Source: Streptomyces luteogriseus (lineage in GTDB: Bacteria > Actinomycetota > Actinomycetes > Streptomycetales > Streptomycetaceae). From it: a DNA stretch of 64,000 bases. The position numbers were made by a program, and so were the translations under genes. This document shows positions 1 through 7,846 of this stretch, piece after piece (position 1 is the stretch's first letter; the number at the start of each line of letters is the position of its first letter). The notes under the pieces were generated by a model. It worked only from the letters and a program-made list of their open reading frames with translations, was not told where the DNA came from and searched no databases. Where the stretch lies: NCBI RefSeq assembly GCF_014205055.1, contig NZ_JACHMS010000001.1, forward strand, positions 124,001 to 188,000. The letters are read 5' to 3'.

Positions 1-165
1 CTCCGACGTCGGCGTGTCCCAGCCCACCGTCTCCCCCCACCTGAAGAAGCTCAAGGAGGCCGGGCTGCTCACCTCCGAGCGACGCGGCACCTGGGTCTAC
101 TACCGGTCGAGCCGTCCGTGCCGGCGGCGATGGGCAAGCTGCTGGCCCTCCCGACCGCTGCCTGA
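1..165 (+). pseudogene. ArsR/SmtB regulator, 3' part, frameshifted
   Basis: The window opens inside a winged-helix regulator: the reading frame gives SQPTVSPHLKKLKEAGLLTS followed by a basic wing and VYYR, which is the recognition helix and wing of ArsR-family repressors. After VYYR (about position 105) the frame slips. The family-like continuation (VEPSVPAAMGKLLAL, then stop at 163-165) is one base out of register, so one base is missing near 104-106. The unshifted frame runs to 313 through non-family sequence. The N-terminus lies outside the window. It is convergent with the acr3 gene and sits next to an arsenic operon, so it may be a second arsenic or metal regulator. Sequencing error cannot be excluded. 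Confidence 0.7.
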
Positions 166-453
166 TACGGCCGACGCGCAGCCGTTCCCGGTACCGGCTG
201 GGGCTCGTGGCAGCTGCGGCGCGGAGAACGGAGTGCCACCGCCACCCGGCGCCACCAGTTCGGTGTTGATGCCGGGCGGCGGTTCGGCGGGGTCTGCGGT
301 GGCGGACTCGTAGTACCGCCCCTGCTCTTGGCCGAGCGGATCCTTGCCGCCACCTTCCGCGTCGTGAGGGGCACAGCACGGACAGCGGCTCCGCACTGAC
401 GGCAGATACCCGGCCGCGTTCGTCTCCCGCCTTGTGACAGTCCGGGCAGTGCG
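166..453. other. Intergenic, no convincing gene
   Basis: Open frames exist on both strands, but none has family-like sequence. The minus strand contains a few CxxC pairs that could be traces of a zinc-ribbon protein, too degraded to call. Confidence 0.4.
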
Positions 454-1584
454 TCAGCCTTCCCGCGAAGCTGCCGTCAGCTGCTGATCGGCGGTGAACT
501 TCCTTCGCCAGGCGAGTGCGACGTAGACCAGGCCGATCAGCACCGGCACTTCGATGAGAGGGCCGACGACGCCGGACAGGGCCTGGCCGGAGGTGACGCC
601 GAAGGTGGCGATGGCGACCGCGATCGCCAGCTCGAAGTTGTTGCCGGCCGCGGTGAACGCCAGGGTCGCGGTGCGGTCGTAGGCGAGGCCCAGGCTCTTG
701 CCGAGGAGGAAGGTGCCGAAGAACATGACCGCGAAGTAGACCAGCAGCGGCAGCGCGATCCGGGCGACGTCCAGCGGCTGGGAGGTGATGGTCCTGCCCT
801 GCAGGGCGAAGAGGATGACGATCGTGAACAGCAGCCCGTACAGCGCCCACGGGCCGATCTTCGGCAGGAACTTCGTCTCGAAGTCGGCACGACCCAGCTT
901 CCGCTCGCCGATGCGGCGAGTGAGGAAGCCGGCCAGCAGCGGGATACCGAGGAAGAGGACGACATTCAGCGCGATGTGCCAGACGGACACGTCAAGGCCC
1001 TGACCGTCGCCGAGGTCCATCCAGCGGGGCAGCAGGTCGAGGTAGAACCAGCCCAGCAGCCCGAACGCGAGTACCTGGAAAACCGAGTTCAGCGCGACCA
1101 GGACGGCCGCGGCCTCGCGGTCGCCGCAGGCGAGGTCGTTCCAGATGATGACCATGGCGATACACCGGGCCAGGCCCACGATGATCAGGCCGGTGCGGTA
1201 CTCGGGCAGGTCCGGCAGGAAGATCCACGCCAGGGCGAACATCACCGCCGGTCCCACGATCCAGTTGATGACCAGCGAGGAGGCCATCAGCTTCTTGTCG
1301 CCGGTCACGCGGTCGAGCCGGTCGTAGCGGACCTTGGCGAGGACCGGGTACATCATGACCAGCAGGCCGAGCGCGATCGGCAGCGAGACTCCGCCGATCT
1401 CGATCTTCGCGAGCGCGTCGTTCATGCCCGGGATGATCCTGCCCAGACCCAGGCCGACGGCCATGGCGAGCAGGATCCACACCGCGAGGTAGCGGTCGAG
1501 GGTGGAGAGCTTCTTGACGATCGAGTCGTCCCCGTCCGGGCCGGCGCTCCGGGGGCGGGCGGTGGTGGGCTCGGTGGAGGTCAC
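454..1584 (-). CDS. acr3: Arsenite exporter, ACR3 family
   Basis: A 376-residue polytopic membrane protein that exports arsenite. It has about ten hydrophobic segments and the ACR3 signature with its conserved cysteine (C141 in GLARCIAMVIIWNDLACGD) in the fourth helix, which in the family is needed for As(III) transport. The length matches the family (about 350-400). The GTG at 1584 is chosen because it overlaps the arsR stop (GTGA, four bases) and gives a normal N-terminus; a longer upstream reading would run through the arsR sequence in another frame. It is the second gene of a translationally coupled arsR-acr3 operon and should be induced when ArsR binds arsenite. Confidence 0.95.
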   Translation of the reverse strand: MTSTEPTTARPRSAGPDGDDSIVKKLSTLDRYLAVWILLAMAVGLGLGRIIPGMNDALAKIEIGGVSLPIALGLLVMMYPVLAKVRYDRLDRVTGDKKLMASSLVINWIVGPAVMFALAWIFLPDLPEYRTGLIIVGLARCIAMVIIWNDLACGDREAAAVLVALNSVFQVLAFGLLGWFYLDLLPRWMDLGDGQGLDVSVWHIALNVVLFLGIPLLAGFLTRRIGERKLGRADFETKFLPKIGPWALYGLLFTIVILFALQGRTITSQPLDVARIALPLLVYFAVMFFGTFLLGKSLGLAYDRTATLAFTAAGNNFELAIAVAIATFGVTSGQALSGVVGPLIEVPVLIGLVYVALAWRRKFTADQQLTAASREG

Positions 1585-1889
1585 GGACAGGCCCTCTTGT
1601 TCTCGGCGGCGGTGCGGGCCAAGGCGGCGAGTTCGGCGAACTGCTCGGACAGGCCGGCCAGGACCTCGGGCTTGAGCTTGTAGTAGGTGAAGCGGCCGCA
1701 CGGCTCGGTGTCCACGATCCCGGCCTCGCGCAGCACCTTCATGTGGTTGGACAGGTTGGTCTGCTTGGCTCCGGTCTCCTCCACCAGGTGCGTCGTGCAG
1801 AGCGTCTCGCGCGCCAGCAGGGTCACGATCCTCAGGCGGAGCGGATCGCCCAGCACCCGGATCACATCAGCGTCGACTGAAGTCAGCAT
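1581..1889 (-). CDS. arsR: ArsR arsenic-responsive repressor
   Basis: A 102-residue winged-helix repressor. The HTH lies at about residues 35-60 (GAKQTNLSNHMKVLREAGIV) and the wing at about 62-72 (EPCGRFTYYKL). Cysteines at LCTTHL and EPCGRF could ligate As(III); the classical ELCVCDL box of plasmid ArsR proteins is absent, so sensing geometry is inferred. It is the first gene of the minus-strand arsR-acr3 operon, overlapping acr3 by four bases, and is divergent from arsC across a 94-base gap containing repeated CGCTGAT half sites. Confidence 0.93.
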   Translation of the reverse strand: MLTSVDADVIRVLGDPLRLRIVTLLARETLCTTHLVEETGAKQTNLSNHMKVLREAGIVDTEPCGRFTYYKLKPEVLAGLSEQFAELAALARTAAENKRACP

Positions 1890-1923
1890 GCGCTGATACT
1901 GTCACATCATTGCTCGCTGATAC
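1866..1923. promoter_or_regulatory. Candidate ArsR operator repeats
   Basis: CGCTGATAC occurs twice as a direct repeat (1891-1899 and 1915-1923, 24 bases apart) and ATCAGCG, the reverse complement of its core, lies at 1866-1872 inside the start of arsR. The repeats sit between divergent arsR and arsC, where an ArsR operator is expected. Assignment to ArsR is inference. Confidence 0.5.
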
Positions 1924-1983
1924 CAGCGGGGGCTGAAGCCATTGGCGGCCGGGTCCGCCACGAGACCGGAGAGAACGATCACC

Positions 1984-2406
1984 ATGGCCGACAAGCCGTC
2001 CGTCCTGTTCGTCTGCGTCCACAACGCAGGCCGCTCCCAGATGGCCGCCGCGTGGCTGGCCCACCTGGCCGGAGACCGCGTCGAGGTCCGCTCCGCCGGC
2101 TCCGACCCGGGCGACCAGGTCAACCCGGCCGCCGTCCAGGCCATGGCCGAGGTCGGCATCGACATCTCCGCCGAGGCGCCGAAGATCCTCACCATCGACG
2201 CGGTCCGCGAGTCGGACGTCTGCGTCACCATGGGCTGCGGCGACACCTGCCCCGTCTTCCCCGGCAAGCGCTACCTCGACTGGAAGCTCGACGACCCGGC
2301 CGGCCAGGGCGTCGAAGCCGTCCGCCCGATCCGCGACGAGATCAAAAGCCTCGTCGAGGGCCTGATCGCCGAGATCGCCCCGACGAACCCGGAGGCGACG
2401 GCGTGA
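1984..2406 (+). CDS. arsC: Arsenate reductase, LMW-phosphatase fold
   Basis: A 140-residue arsenate reductase of the low-molecular-weight tyrosine-phosphatase fold. The catalytic loop is CVHNAGRS (C11 to R17, the CX5R motif), and further cysteines at 80, 85 and 89 (VTMGCGDTC) can complete the disulfide relay. It reduces As(V) to As(III), which Acr3 then exports. The ATG at 1984 follows a purine-rich GGAGAGAACG; a longer reading from 1942 adds only non-conserved residues. It is divergent from arsR. Its stop overlaps the GTG of a thioredoxin reductase remnant, the usual partner that recycles this kind of ArsC. Confidence 0.93.
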   Translation: MADKPSVLFVCVHNAGRSQMAAAWLAHLAGDRVEVRSAGSDPGDQVNPAAVQAMAEVGIDISAEAPKILTIDAVRESDVCVTMGCGDTCPVFPGKRYLDWKLDDPAGQGVEAVRPIRDEIKSLVEGLIAEIAPTNPEATA

Positions 2407-2580
2407 GCGAGATCCGCGACGTCGTCATCATCGGCTCCGGCCCCGCCGGAGACACCGCCGCCCGCTCCACCGCCCGCGGCCGGCTCGGACCCCCGCCGTT
2501 CGGCGGCGGCATCTTCGCGGCGGATCGCTGACCGCCACGACCGGCTGCCGGACGAAGCGCTCGGAGCGACACCAACGCCG
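2403..2580 (+). pseudogene. trxB: Thioredoxin reductase remnant
   Basis: The GTG at 2403 overlaps the arsC stop (GTGA). The product begins SEIRDVVIIGSGPAGDTAA, the FAD-binding start of thioredoxin reductase (GSGPAG), and continues to FGGGIF, then stops at 2529-2531. One frame over, GGSLTATTG continues the family pattern for a few residues, so a frameshift lies near 2518, and after that all similarity is lost. A full TrxB has about 310 residues; only about 50 survive. ArsC of this cluster must therefore be recycled by a reductase encoded elsewhere. Confidence 0.8.
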
Positions 2581-2663
2581 CGCACAGCGGCAGCGGTTGA
2601 CCGACCCCCGCCGGATGCCTCCAGGAGTGCGGAGCGGATGATGCGCACGACTGGACGCGGGCG

Positions 2664-3257
2664 TCAACCGGCCTGCTCGGCGATGGCGAGCAGGCCGAGC
2701 GCGTTGCGGATGCCCTCTTCGAGGAGTTCGCCGGCGAGCCGCTTGTCCGCCAGGGCGCGGGCGAGCTGCAGGGTTCCGACCATCATGGCGTAGACGCTGA
2801 GGGTCTTCGTGCGCACCGAGCGCGGGTCGGCGGGAGCGAGACGCTCGCTGATGCCGTCGACGACAGCCAGCACGCCGTCGGTGTACGCCTGCCTGGTCGC
2901 GTCCGGGCAGCGGCCGATCTCGTCGAGGAGCGCGGCGGAAGGGCAGCCGTCGTCGGGGCTGTCGCGGTGCTGGGGCGACAGATACCAGCGCACGATCTGC
3001 TCGACTCCGGCGATGCCGGGTGCCGCCTGCTGGACGAGGTTCGCGTACTGGGCGCGCAACTGCTCGGCGACAGCTGTGGCGACGAGGTCGTCCTTGGACT
3101 CGAAGTGGGCGTAGAAGGCGCCGTTGGTGAGCCCGGCGTCCGCCATGAGGGTCGAGATGCCCGAGCCGTCGATGCCGTCCCGCTTGAACCGGCGACCGGC
3201 GGTTTCGATGATCCGCTGCCTCGTCATCTGCTTGTGTTCTTTGCTGTACCGCACCAC
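2664..3257 (-). CDS. TetR-family repressor
   Basis: A 197-residue TetR/AcrR regulator. The N-terminal HTH (about residues 10-57) contains the family pattern GISTLMADAGLTNGAFYAHF; the rest is an alpha-helical ligand domain with a CPSAALL segment typical of the AcrR-like C-terminal group. The GTG at 3257 follows AAGGAG with good spacing. It is the last of a minus-strand run: MFS pump remnant, hydrolase, quinone oxidoreductase, TetR. It probably controls that run; the ligand is unknown. Confidence 0.88.
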   Translation of the reverse strand: MVRYSKEHKQMTRQRIIETAGRRFKRDGIDGSGISTLMADAGLTNGAFYAHFESKDDLVATAVAEQLRAQYANLVQQAAPGIAGVEQIVRWYLSPQHRDSPDDGCPSAALLDEIGRCPDATRQAYTDGVLAVVDGISERLAPADPRSVRTKTLSVYAMMVGTLQLARALADKRLAGELLEEGIRNALGLLAIAEQAG

Positions 3258-3437
3258 GCCGCACTCCTTCGTGCGCCGGAAAGGTCACTCGCCCCTCCGC
3301 CGACCTCCGCCATCGTATGATATTGCGAACGTACTCCAATGGTGGGTCGACGACACCCACTCGAGCTCGATGCCCGCGGGGCGATTCCGAGCGGGTGGGC
3401 CTGACCCCCGTACGGCGGTGGTGAACGGAAAACCCGA

Positions 3438-4442
3438 TCACGTCATCCTGATGACGACCTTGCCGGCCTTGACCCTTCCTTGCTCGGCGTAATCCAGGGC
3501 TTCCCGGGTCGCCTCGAACGGGAAGACGCGGTCGATGACGGGACGCACGACGCCCGCGTCGACGAGCGTGGCGAGCTCGCGCAGTTGGTTCCCGTCGGCC
3601 TTCATGAAGAGGAACGAGTACTCCACGTTCCGTCGTCGGGCGCGCCGTCGGGTTCGGAAACTCAACGCGCCGATCACCAGGCGGACGACCGGATTCGCAC
3701 CCACTTCCCTGGCGAACGCGGCGTCCGGAGGGCCGGCGACGCTGATGACCTTGCCACCGGGCTTGAGTACGCGCAGGGACTTCTCGAGCGTCTGGCCGCC
3801 GAGCGAGTCCAGGACCACGTCATAGTCGTGCAGCACCGTCTCGAACGCCTGCTTCTTGTAGTCGATGACGACGTCCGCGCCCAGGCTCTTCACCAGCTCG
3901 ACGTTGGCTGTGCTGGTGGTCGTGGCCACGCTCGCGCCCAGGTGCTTCGCGAGCTGGATGGCGATGGTGCCCAGGCCGCCGGAGCCGGCGTGGACGAGGA
4001 CCTTCTGGCCCGGCCGGACACGCGCCCGCTCGACCAGTACCTGCCACGACGTCAGGGCGACCAGCGGAAGGGACGCGGCCTGCTCCATCGTCAGCGTGGA
4101 CGGTTTGAGCGCCACGTCGTCCTGGTGCACCGCGATGAACTCGGCGAACGTGCCGATACGGTCCTTGTCGGGGCGCGCGTAGACCTCGTCGCCCACGGAG
4201 AACCGCTGCACGGCGTCGCCCACCTGGACCACCACCCCGGCCATGTCGTGGCCCAGGACGAACGGCACCTTGTACGGCAGGATCGCCTTGAACTCCCCGT
4301 CCCTGATCCGGTAGTCGAGGGGGTTGACGCCTGCCGCGTGGACCCGGACCAGGACGTCGTCCGCGCCCACCTCGGGGTCCGGCACCTCACCGGCCCTCAG
4401 GCCGTCCTTGGTGCCGTAGCGCTCGACAGTGAAGGCCCTCAT
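3438..4442 (-). CDS. NADP-dependent quinone oxidoreductase-like MDR protein
   Basis: A 334-residue medium-chain dehydrogenase/reductase of the zeta-crystallin (quinone oxidoreductase) type. The N-terminal GroES-like domain contains GHDMAGVVVQVGD, and the Rossmann domain has the AGSGGLGTIAIQLAKHLGA nucleotide-binding segment around residues 150-170. No cysteine and histidine set for catalytic zinc is seen, so it is probably a zinc-free reductase of quinones or enones. The ATG at 4442 is chosen because AGGGAG lies just upstream and the conserved start MRAFTVERYG follows. Its upstream leader resembles that of the neighbouring hydrolase (GGAGACGGCCATG-like), suggesting shared origin or control. 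Confidence 0.88.
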   Translation of the reverse strand: MRAFTVERYGTKDGLRAGEVPDPEVGADDVLVRVHAAGVNPLDYRIRDGEFKAILPYKVPFVLGHDMAGVVVQVGDAVQRFSVGDEVYARPDKDRIGTFAEFIAVHQDDVALKPSTLTMEQAASLPLVALTSWQVLVERARVRPGQKVLVHAGSGGLGTIAIQLAKHLGASVATTTSTANVELVKSLGADVVIDYKKQAFETVLHDYDVVLDSLGGQTLEKSLRVLKPGGKVISVAGPPDAAFAREVGANPVVRLVIGALSFRTRRRARRRNVEYSFLFMKADGNQLRELATLVDAGVVRPVIDRVFPFEATREALDYAEQGRVKAGKVVIRMT

Positions 4443-4559
4443 GGCCGTCTCCCTTTCCTGCCCGCCCCCGAAGGACGAGACCACCGTTCATTGATTTCGT
4501 ACACATCGAGGGACGGCCGCACGTCGCCGGGTGTGCGGCCGGGGCCGGGTGCTGCCCGG

Positions 4560-5453
4560 TCATGCGCCGACCGCGGCACGCGCTTCCTGCCGGTCGAGGA
4601 ACTCGTTGGCCGTGGTCACGAATTGATCGTGGTACTGGAAGATGCCGCCGTGGCCGGCGTCGGGGTAGATCACCAGCTCGGCGTTCGGCAGTCGCCGGGC
4701 CAGGTCGGCCGAGTTCTTCGAGGGCACCATCCTGTCGCTCTCGCCGTTGGCGACGAGTACGGGGTGGTGGATGAGGGAGACATCGTGGGGCTGTTCCAGG
4801 CCCCAGCGGTGGATGGCCTTGAGCTGGTTGTTGTAGGCGATGAGGGAGATCGCCCTGTCCCGGTCGGCGGTGCGTTCCTTCAGGCGGGCCAGGAACTCCT
4901 TGCCGGCGCGGCGCCCGTCCGCGGTACGGGTGAAGAAGAGGAACTGCTTGGGGTCCTGGAGCGTGAAGACGGCTCGGACGGTGTCGAGGTGGGCCAGCGC
5001 CGTCACGTTCTTGATGCCCTCACCACCGGCGGGACCGGTGCCCGTGAGAATGAGCTTGCGGACGAGACGCGGATCGGTCTGTGCGATCACCTGGGCGATC
5101 ATGCCGCCCATCGAGAAGCCGTGAAGGTCGACCTGTTCGAGGCCGAGGGCCCGGATGAAGGTGACGGCGTCCCTCGCCATCTCCTGGATGGTCCGCGGCG
5201 TGGAACCGGTGGAGGCGCCGACACCTCTGTTGTCGAACGTGATGACCCGGCGGTGGGCGGCGATGCCGTCGACGACCCGGGGGTCCCAGTTGTCGAGTAC
5301 CGCGGAGAGGTGGTTGAGGAAGATCACCGGGGTGCCGGTGCGGGGGCCGAGGTCGCGGTAGGCGAAGGTCACTCCACCTGCGGTGATGGTGCGCGTCGGT
5401 GCGTCCTTGTACGGCGTCACCGCGTCGTTCCGTGCTTCCTGCATGTCGGCCAT
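4560..5453 (-). CDS. Alpha/beta hydrolase
   Basis: A 297-residue single-domain alpha/beta hydrolase. The oxyanion region is VIFLNHLSAV, the nucleophile elbow is GFSMGG (serine), and the catalytic histidine is in DAGHGG near the C-terminus. FDNRGVG after strand 4 matches haloperoxidase/esterase-like members. No signal peptide is seen, so it is cytoplasmic. The ATG at 5453 is supported by GAAGGAGACGGCC just upstream; longer reading frames extend into the remnant of a transporter gene. The substrate is unknown. It lies upstream of the oxidoreductase and TetR on the same strand. Confidence 0.85.
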   Translation of the reverse strand: MADMQEARNDAVTPYKDAPTRTITAGGVTFAYRDLGPRTGTPVIFLNHLSAVLDNWDPRVVDGIAAHRRVITFDNRGVGASTGSTPRTIQEMARDAVTFIRALGLEQVDLHGFSMGGMIAQVIAQTDPRLVRKLILTGTGPAGGEGIKNVTALAHLDTVRAVFTLQDPKQFLFFTRTADGRRAGKEFLARLKERTADRDRAISLIAYNNQLKAIHRWGLEQPHDVSLIHHPVLVANGESDRMVPSKNSADLARRLPNAELVIYPDAGHGGIFQYHDQFVTTANEFLDRQEARAAVGA

Positions 5454-5534
5454 GGCCGTCTCCTTCTCTGGGCTGGATCTCTGGGGGCACGCCGCGAGAT
5501 CGAGCCCCTCGGCGCTGCACGCCGATGATTGAAG

Positions 5535-5544
5535 TATGACCATA
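5535..5544. promoter_or_regulatory. Palindrome in an AT-rich patch
   Basis: TATGACCATA (TATG and CATA arms) sits in an unusually AT-rich patch about 85 bases upstream of the hydrolase start, just past the truncated transporter. It could be a TetR operator; a related GTATGAT string lies upstream of the TetR gene near 3315. Weak evidence. Confidence 0.3.
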
Positions 5545-5559
5545 ATTCTATGCGGGGTG

Positions 5560-6555
5560 CAAGCGCGAACAGGAACGGAAGCGGCGGAGGTCGCGGTGCC
5601 CACGTCGGAGCTGGAAAGTCGTTCTGCACGGCCAGGACCAAGGGCTGCATCGCCAGGCCCACAACGGCGCCCAGCAGGAACACGCAGGCACAGACCACGA
5701 CGAGTGAGGTCTCGATGTCCACGGTGGACATCAGCAACGACGGAGCCCGACGAAGGCCGCGCCGAGGATCGGGTAGGCCTTGTACCGGCCGGTCCTGCTC
5801 ATCAGCTGCCCGGAAGGGAAGGCGGTGGCCATGAGGCCCACGACCATGGGAACGAGCAGCAGCCCGGACTCGGTGGCGCTGACGCCGTAGACCATCCGCA
5901 GGTGCGTCGGCGGGTAGCCGGCGAACGCGAACATGCCGATGCCGATGACGAGGAGGCCGACCAGCGTGGTGATGGTGAAGATCCGGCTGCGGAACAACCG
6001 GAGCGGGATGATCGGCTCCGCGGCGCGGCTCTGGCAGAGGAAGAAGAGCGCCCAGGTGAGGAGGCCGGCGGCGGCCATGCCGGGGATGACCGGGCCCGAC
6101 CAGGCGTAGTCGGTGCCGCCTCATTCGGCCACCAGCACGGTGCAGGTCACCGCGGCCGCCATCAGGGCGAAGCCGAGGTGGTCGAAGGCGACCGCGGCGG
6201 CCCTGCGAGGACGGCACAGCGCGAGGCACTGACCGCTGGAGCCAGGGCACCGACCGGCAGATTGACCCAGAACGCCCAGCGCCACCCGATGCCGTCGGTG
6301 AACCAGGCCCCGAGCAGTGGTCCGGCCACGGAGGAGAGGCCGAAGACAGCGCGGATCGGGGCCATGTATGTCGCGCGCTGCCGAGCCGGCACGAGGCCGG
6401 CGGTGATCGCCTGAGAGGTGATCATCAGGCCACCACCGCCCAGCCCCTCCACCAGGCCGATGATCAGCGTGGTCATGTGCTGCGCCACGCCGGCGATGAC
6501 GGGTCCGGCGAGGAAGACGGAGATGCCGGAGGCGACGGCGACTCTGCGTGGCCGG
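5560..6555 (-). pseudogene. MFS drug exporter (DHA2/EmrB type), broken
   Basis: Pieces of one multidrug transporter appear in order on the minus strand in several frames: VEGLGGGGLMITSQAI and LGAWFTDGIGWRWAFWVNLP (about 6160-6490), then AAAVAFDHLGFALMAAAVT (about 6125-6200), an in-frame TGA at 6121-6123 where the family has Trp, LLLVPMVVGLMATAFPSGQL (about 5800-5860), VGLAMQPLVLAVQNDFP (about 5610-5670) and VGTATSAAS (about 5577-5603). At least three frame changes and one stop separate them. The first two helices and the C-terminal third are missing. It is clearly non-functional and leaves the downstream enzyme genes without the pump they were probably built around. Confidence 0.88.
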
Positions 6556-6823
6556 TGCCCGACGGCACCTCACCGCTGTCCGGAGGAGCACCCGGGCCCA
6601 CCGGAAACGCCAGGAACCCGTGGACGGGAAACCGTGGTACCAAGACGCCAACCACGGGGCGCCTTTGGTACCGCGGTACCAGCCGACGGCGTCGGACGCC
6701 TTCCGCTACTCGCCCCCGAAGGACCGGCGGCGGAAGCTCGTCCGCACCGATACCGATCTGGGGATCTTCCAGCTGGGCATCCTGGCGGACAGGAGCCGCG
6801 GGCCCGTCCGGCGGTTGTCCGGC
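6556..6823 (+). other. Unassigned segment with codon-like bias and a palindrome
   Basis: No gene is called. One plus-strand frame (about 6620-6840) reads smoothly with GC-rich third positions, including KPWYQDANHGAPLVPRYQPT and KLVRTDTDLGIFQLGILAD, but has no start context and no family I recognise. GGTACCGCGGTACC at 6667-6680 is a perfect 14-base palindrome, with another GGTACC at 6636-6641. This may be a gene remnant or a regulatory site. Confidence 0.3.
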
Positions 6824-7630
6824 TCAGCCGTTCAGGATGCCGCCGACCTCGGTGACAGGGACTGTGTCCGCGGCCCGCGGCACCGTCACGCGGACCGGCT
6901 CGCCGATGTCCGACAGAACCATGGTCACCGTCGACCGCATACCGGACATGTTCACGCTCAAGCGGGTCTGCACCAGCCGTCCCCGGCCGTCGACCCACGC
7001 GTCGGCGAAGACCGGGAGGTCGCTGCCCAGGGTGTCGCGAGCCTGGTTCATCTTCGTGCGCACATCCGAGGCCATGCGCAGCGTGACGGTCCGGTGGTCG
7101 AGGATGCCGCGGTAGCGCACGGCGCGCACCCCCTGGATGTTCTCCTCGCCCTCCCGGGAGATCTTGCGCATCGCGGCGATTTGCTGCAACACGTGCTCGG
7201 GGTCGTTGAGAGGGGCCCGCAGCAGGTAGTGGGCCTCCGCTCTGTCCCGGGGCATGGCCCCCCACGCATCCTCGTCGATTCCCTGGGCGCCGCTGATGTA
7301 GATCTTGCCGTCGGCGAAGACCTGGTCGCTGTGGTCGATGGCACCGCCGGGGAGGTCGACCGCCAAGTGACCCTTGTCCGCGGCGAAGTCGAAGCCGCCG
7401 GTGACGGTGAGGCCGTACACCTGACCCTCACCCTCCAGTTCGACCTTCTGGCGAAGCCCGGCGCTGTCCTCGCGGAGAGCCGCTACGGCCGCTCGCACGG
7501 CGGAGCGGGAGTCGGAGGACGATTCAGACTGTGACGTGGCCGCGGGCTTGTCACGGTTTCCGGGGTCGGCCGTGGAGCAACCGGCGCACAGCAGCGCAGC
7601 GGCAGCGGCGAGGACGAGAGGACGGTGCAT
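6824..7630 (-). CDS. Putative lipoprotein, possibly LppX/LprG-like
   Basis: A 268-residue exported protein. The signal peptide ends in the lipobox LLCAGC (C at about residue 18), so it should be anchored on the outer face of the membrane. The mature part, after a Ser-rich linker, has alternating strands (GLTVTGGFDFAADKGHLAVD, then later MRSTVTMVLSDIGEPVRVTV) resembling the LolA/LprG fold of mycobacterial LppX-type lipoproteins; that resemblance is inferred. The ATG at 7630 directly starts the signal peptide, whereas longer starts add 31 residues with no signal character. It is monocistronic, with a divergent gene upstream. Confidence 0.75.
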   Translation of the reverse strand: MHRPLVLAAAAALLCAGCSTADPGNRDKPAATSQSESSSDSRSAVRAAVAALREDSAGLRQKVELEGEGQVYGLTVTGGFDFAADKGHLAVDLPGGAIDHSDQVFADGKIYISGAQGIDEDAWGAMPRDRAEAHYLLRAPLNDPEHVLQQIAAMRKISREGEENIQGVRAVRYRGILDHRTVTLRMASDVRTKMNQARDTLGSDLPVFADAWVDGRGRLVQTRLSVNMSGMRSTVTMVLSDIGEPVRVTVPRAADTVPVTEVGGILNG

Positions 7631-7846
7631 GGGGTTCTCCGAGGTTCCAGGGCGAGCGCTCGGCCACTGCGGCACCGCCTCGCCCCGAGATCTTACGGAG
7701 TAGCGCACAGCAGTACGAATCACAACCGGCCGCCGGACGCCCGGTCCATGCGGAGGCGCGCTCGCGCTCCAGGAACCGCGGCTGCGGTGTCAGTCTGCTG
7801 ACGTATCCTTCCCGGCACCGCACACCGACTCCGAGGATCAAGAGAA

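Noticed and set aside
3480..5528. Long plus-strand open frame of about 680 codons
   Set aside because: It is antisense to the oxidoreductase and hydrolase genes and has the composition of a mirror frame; no domain seen.
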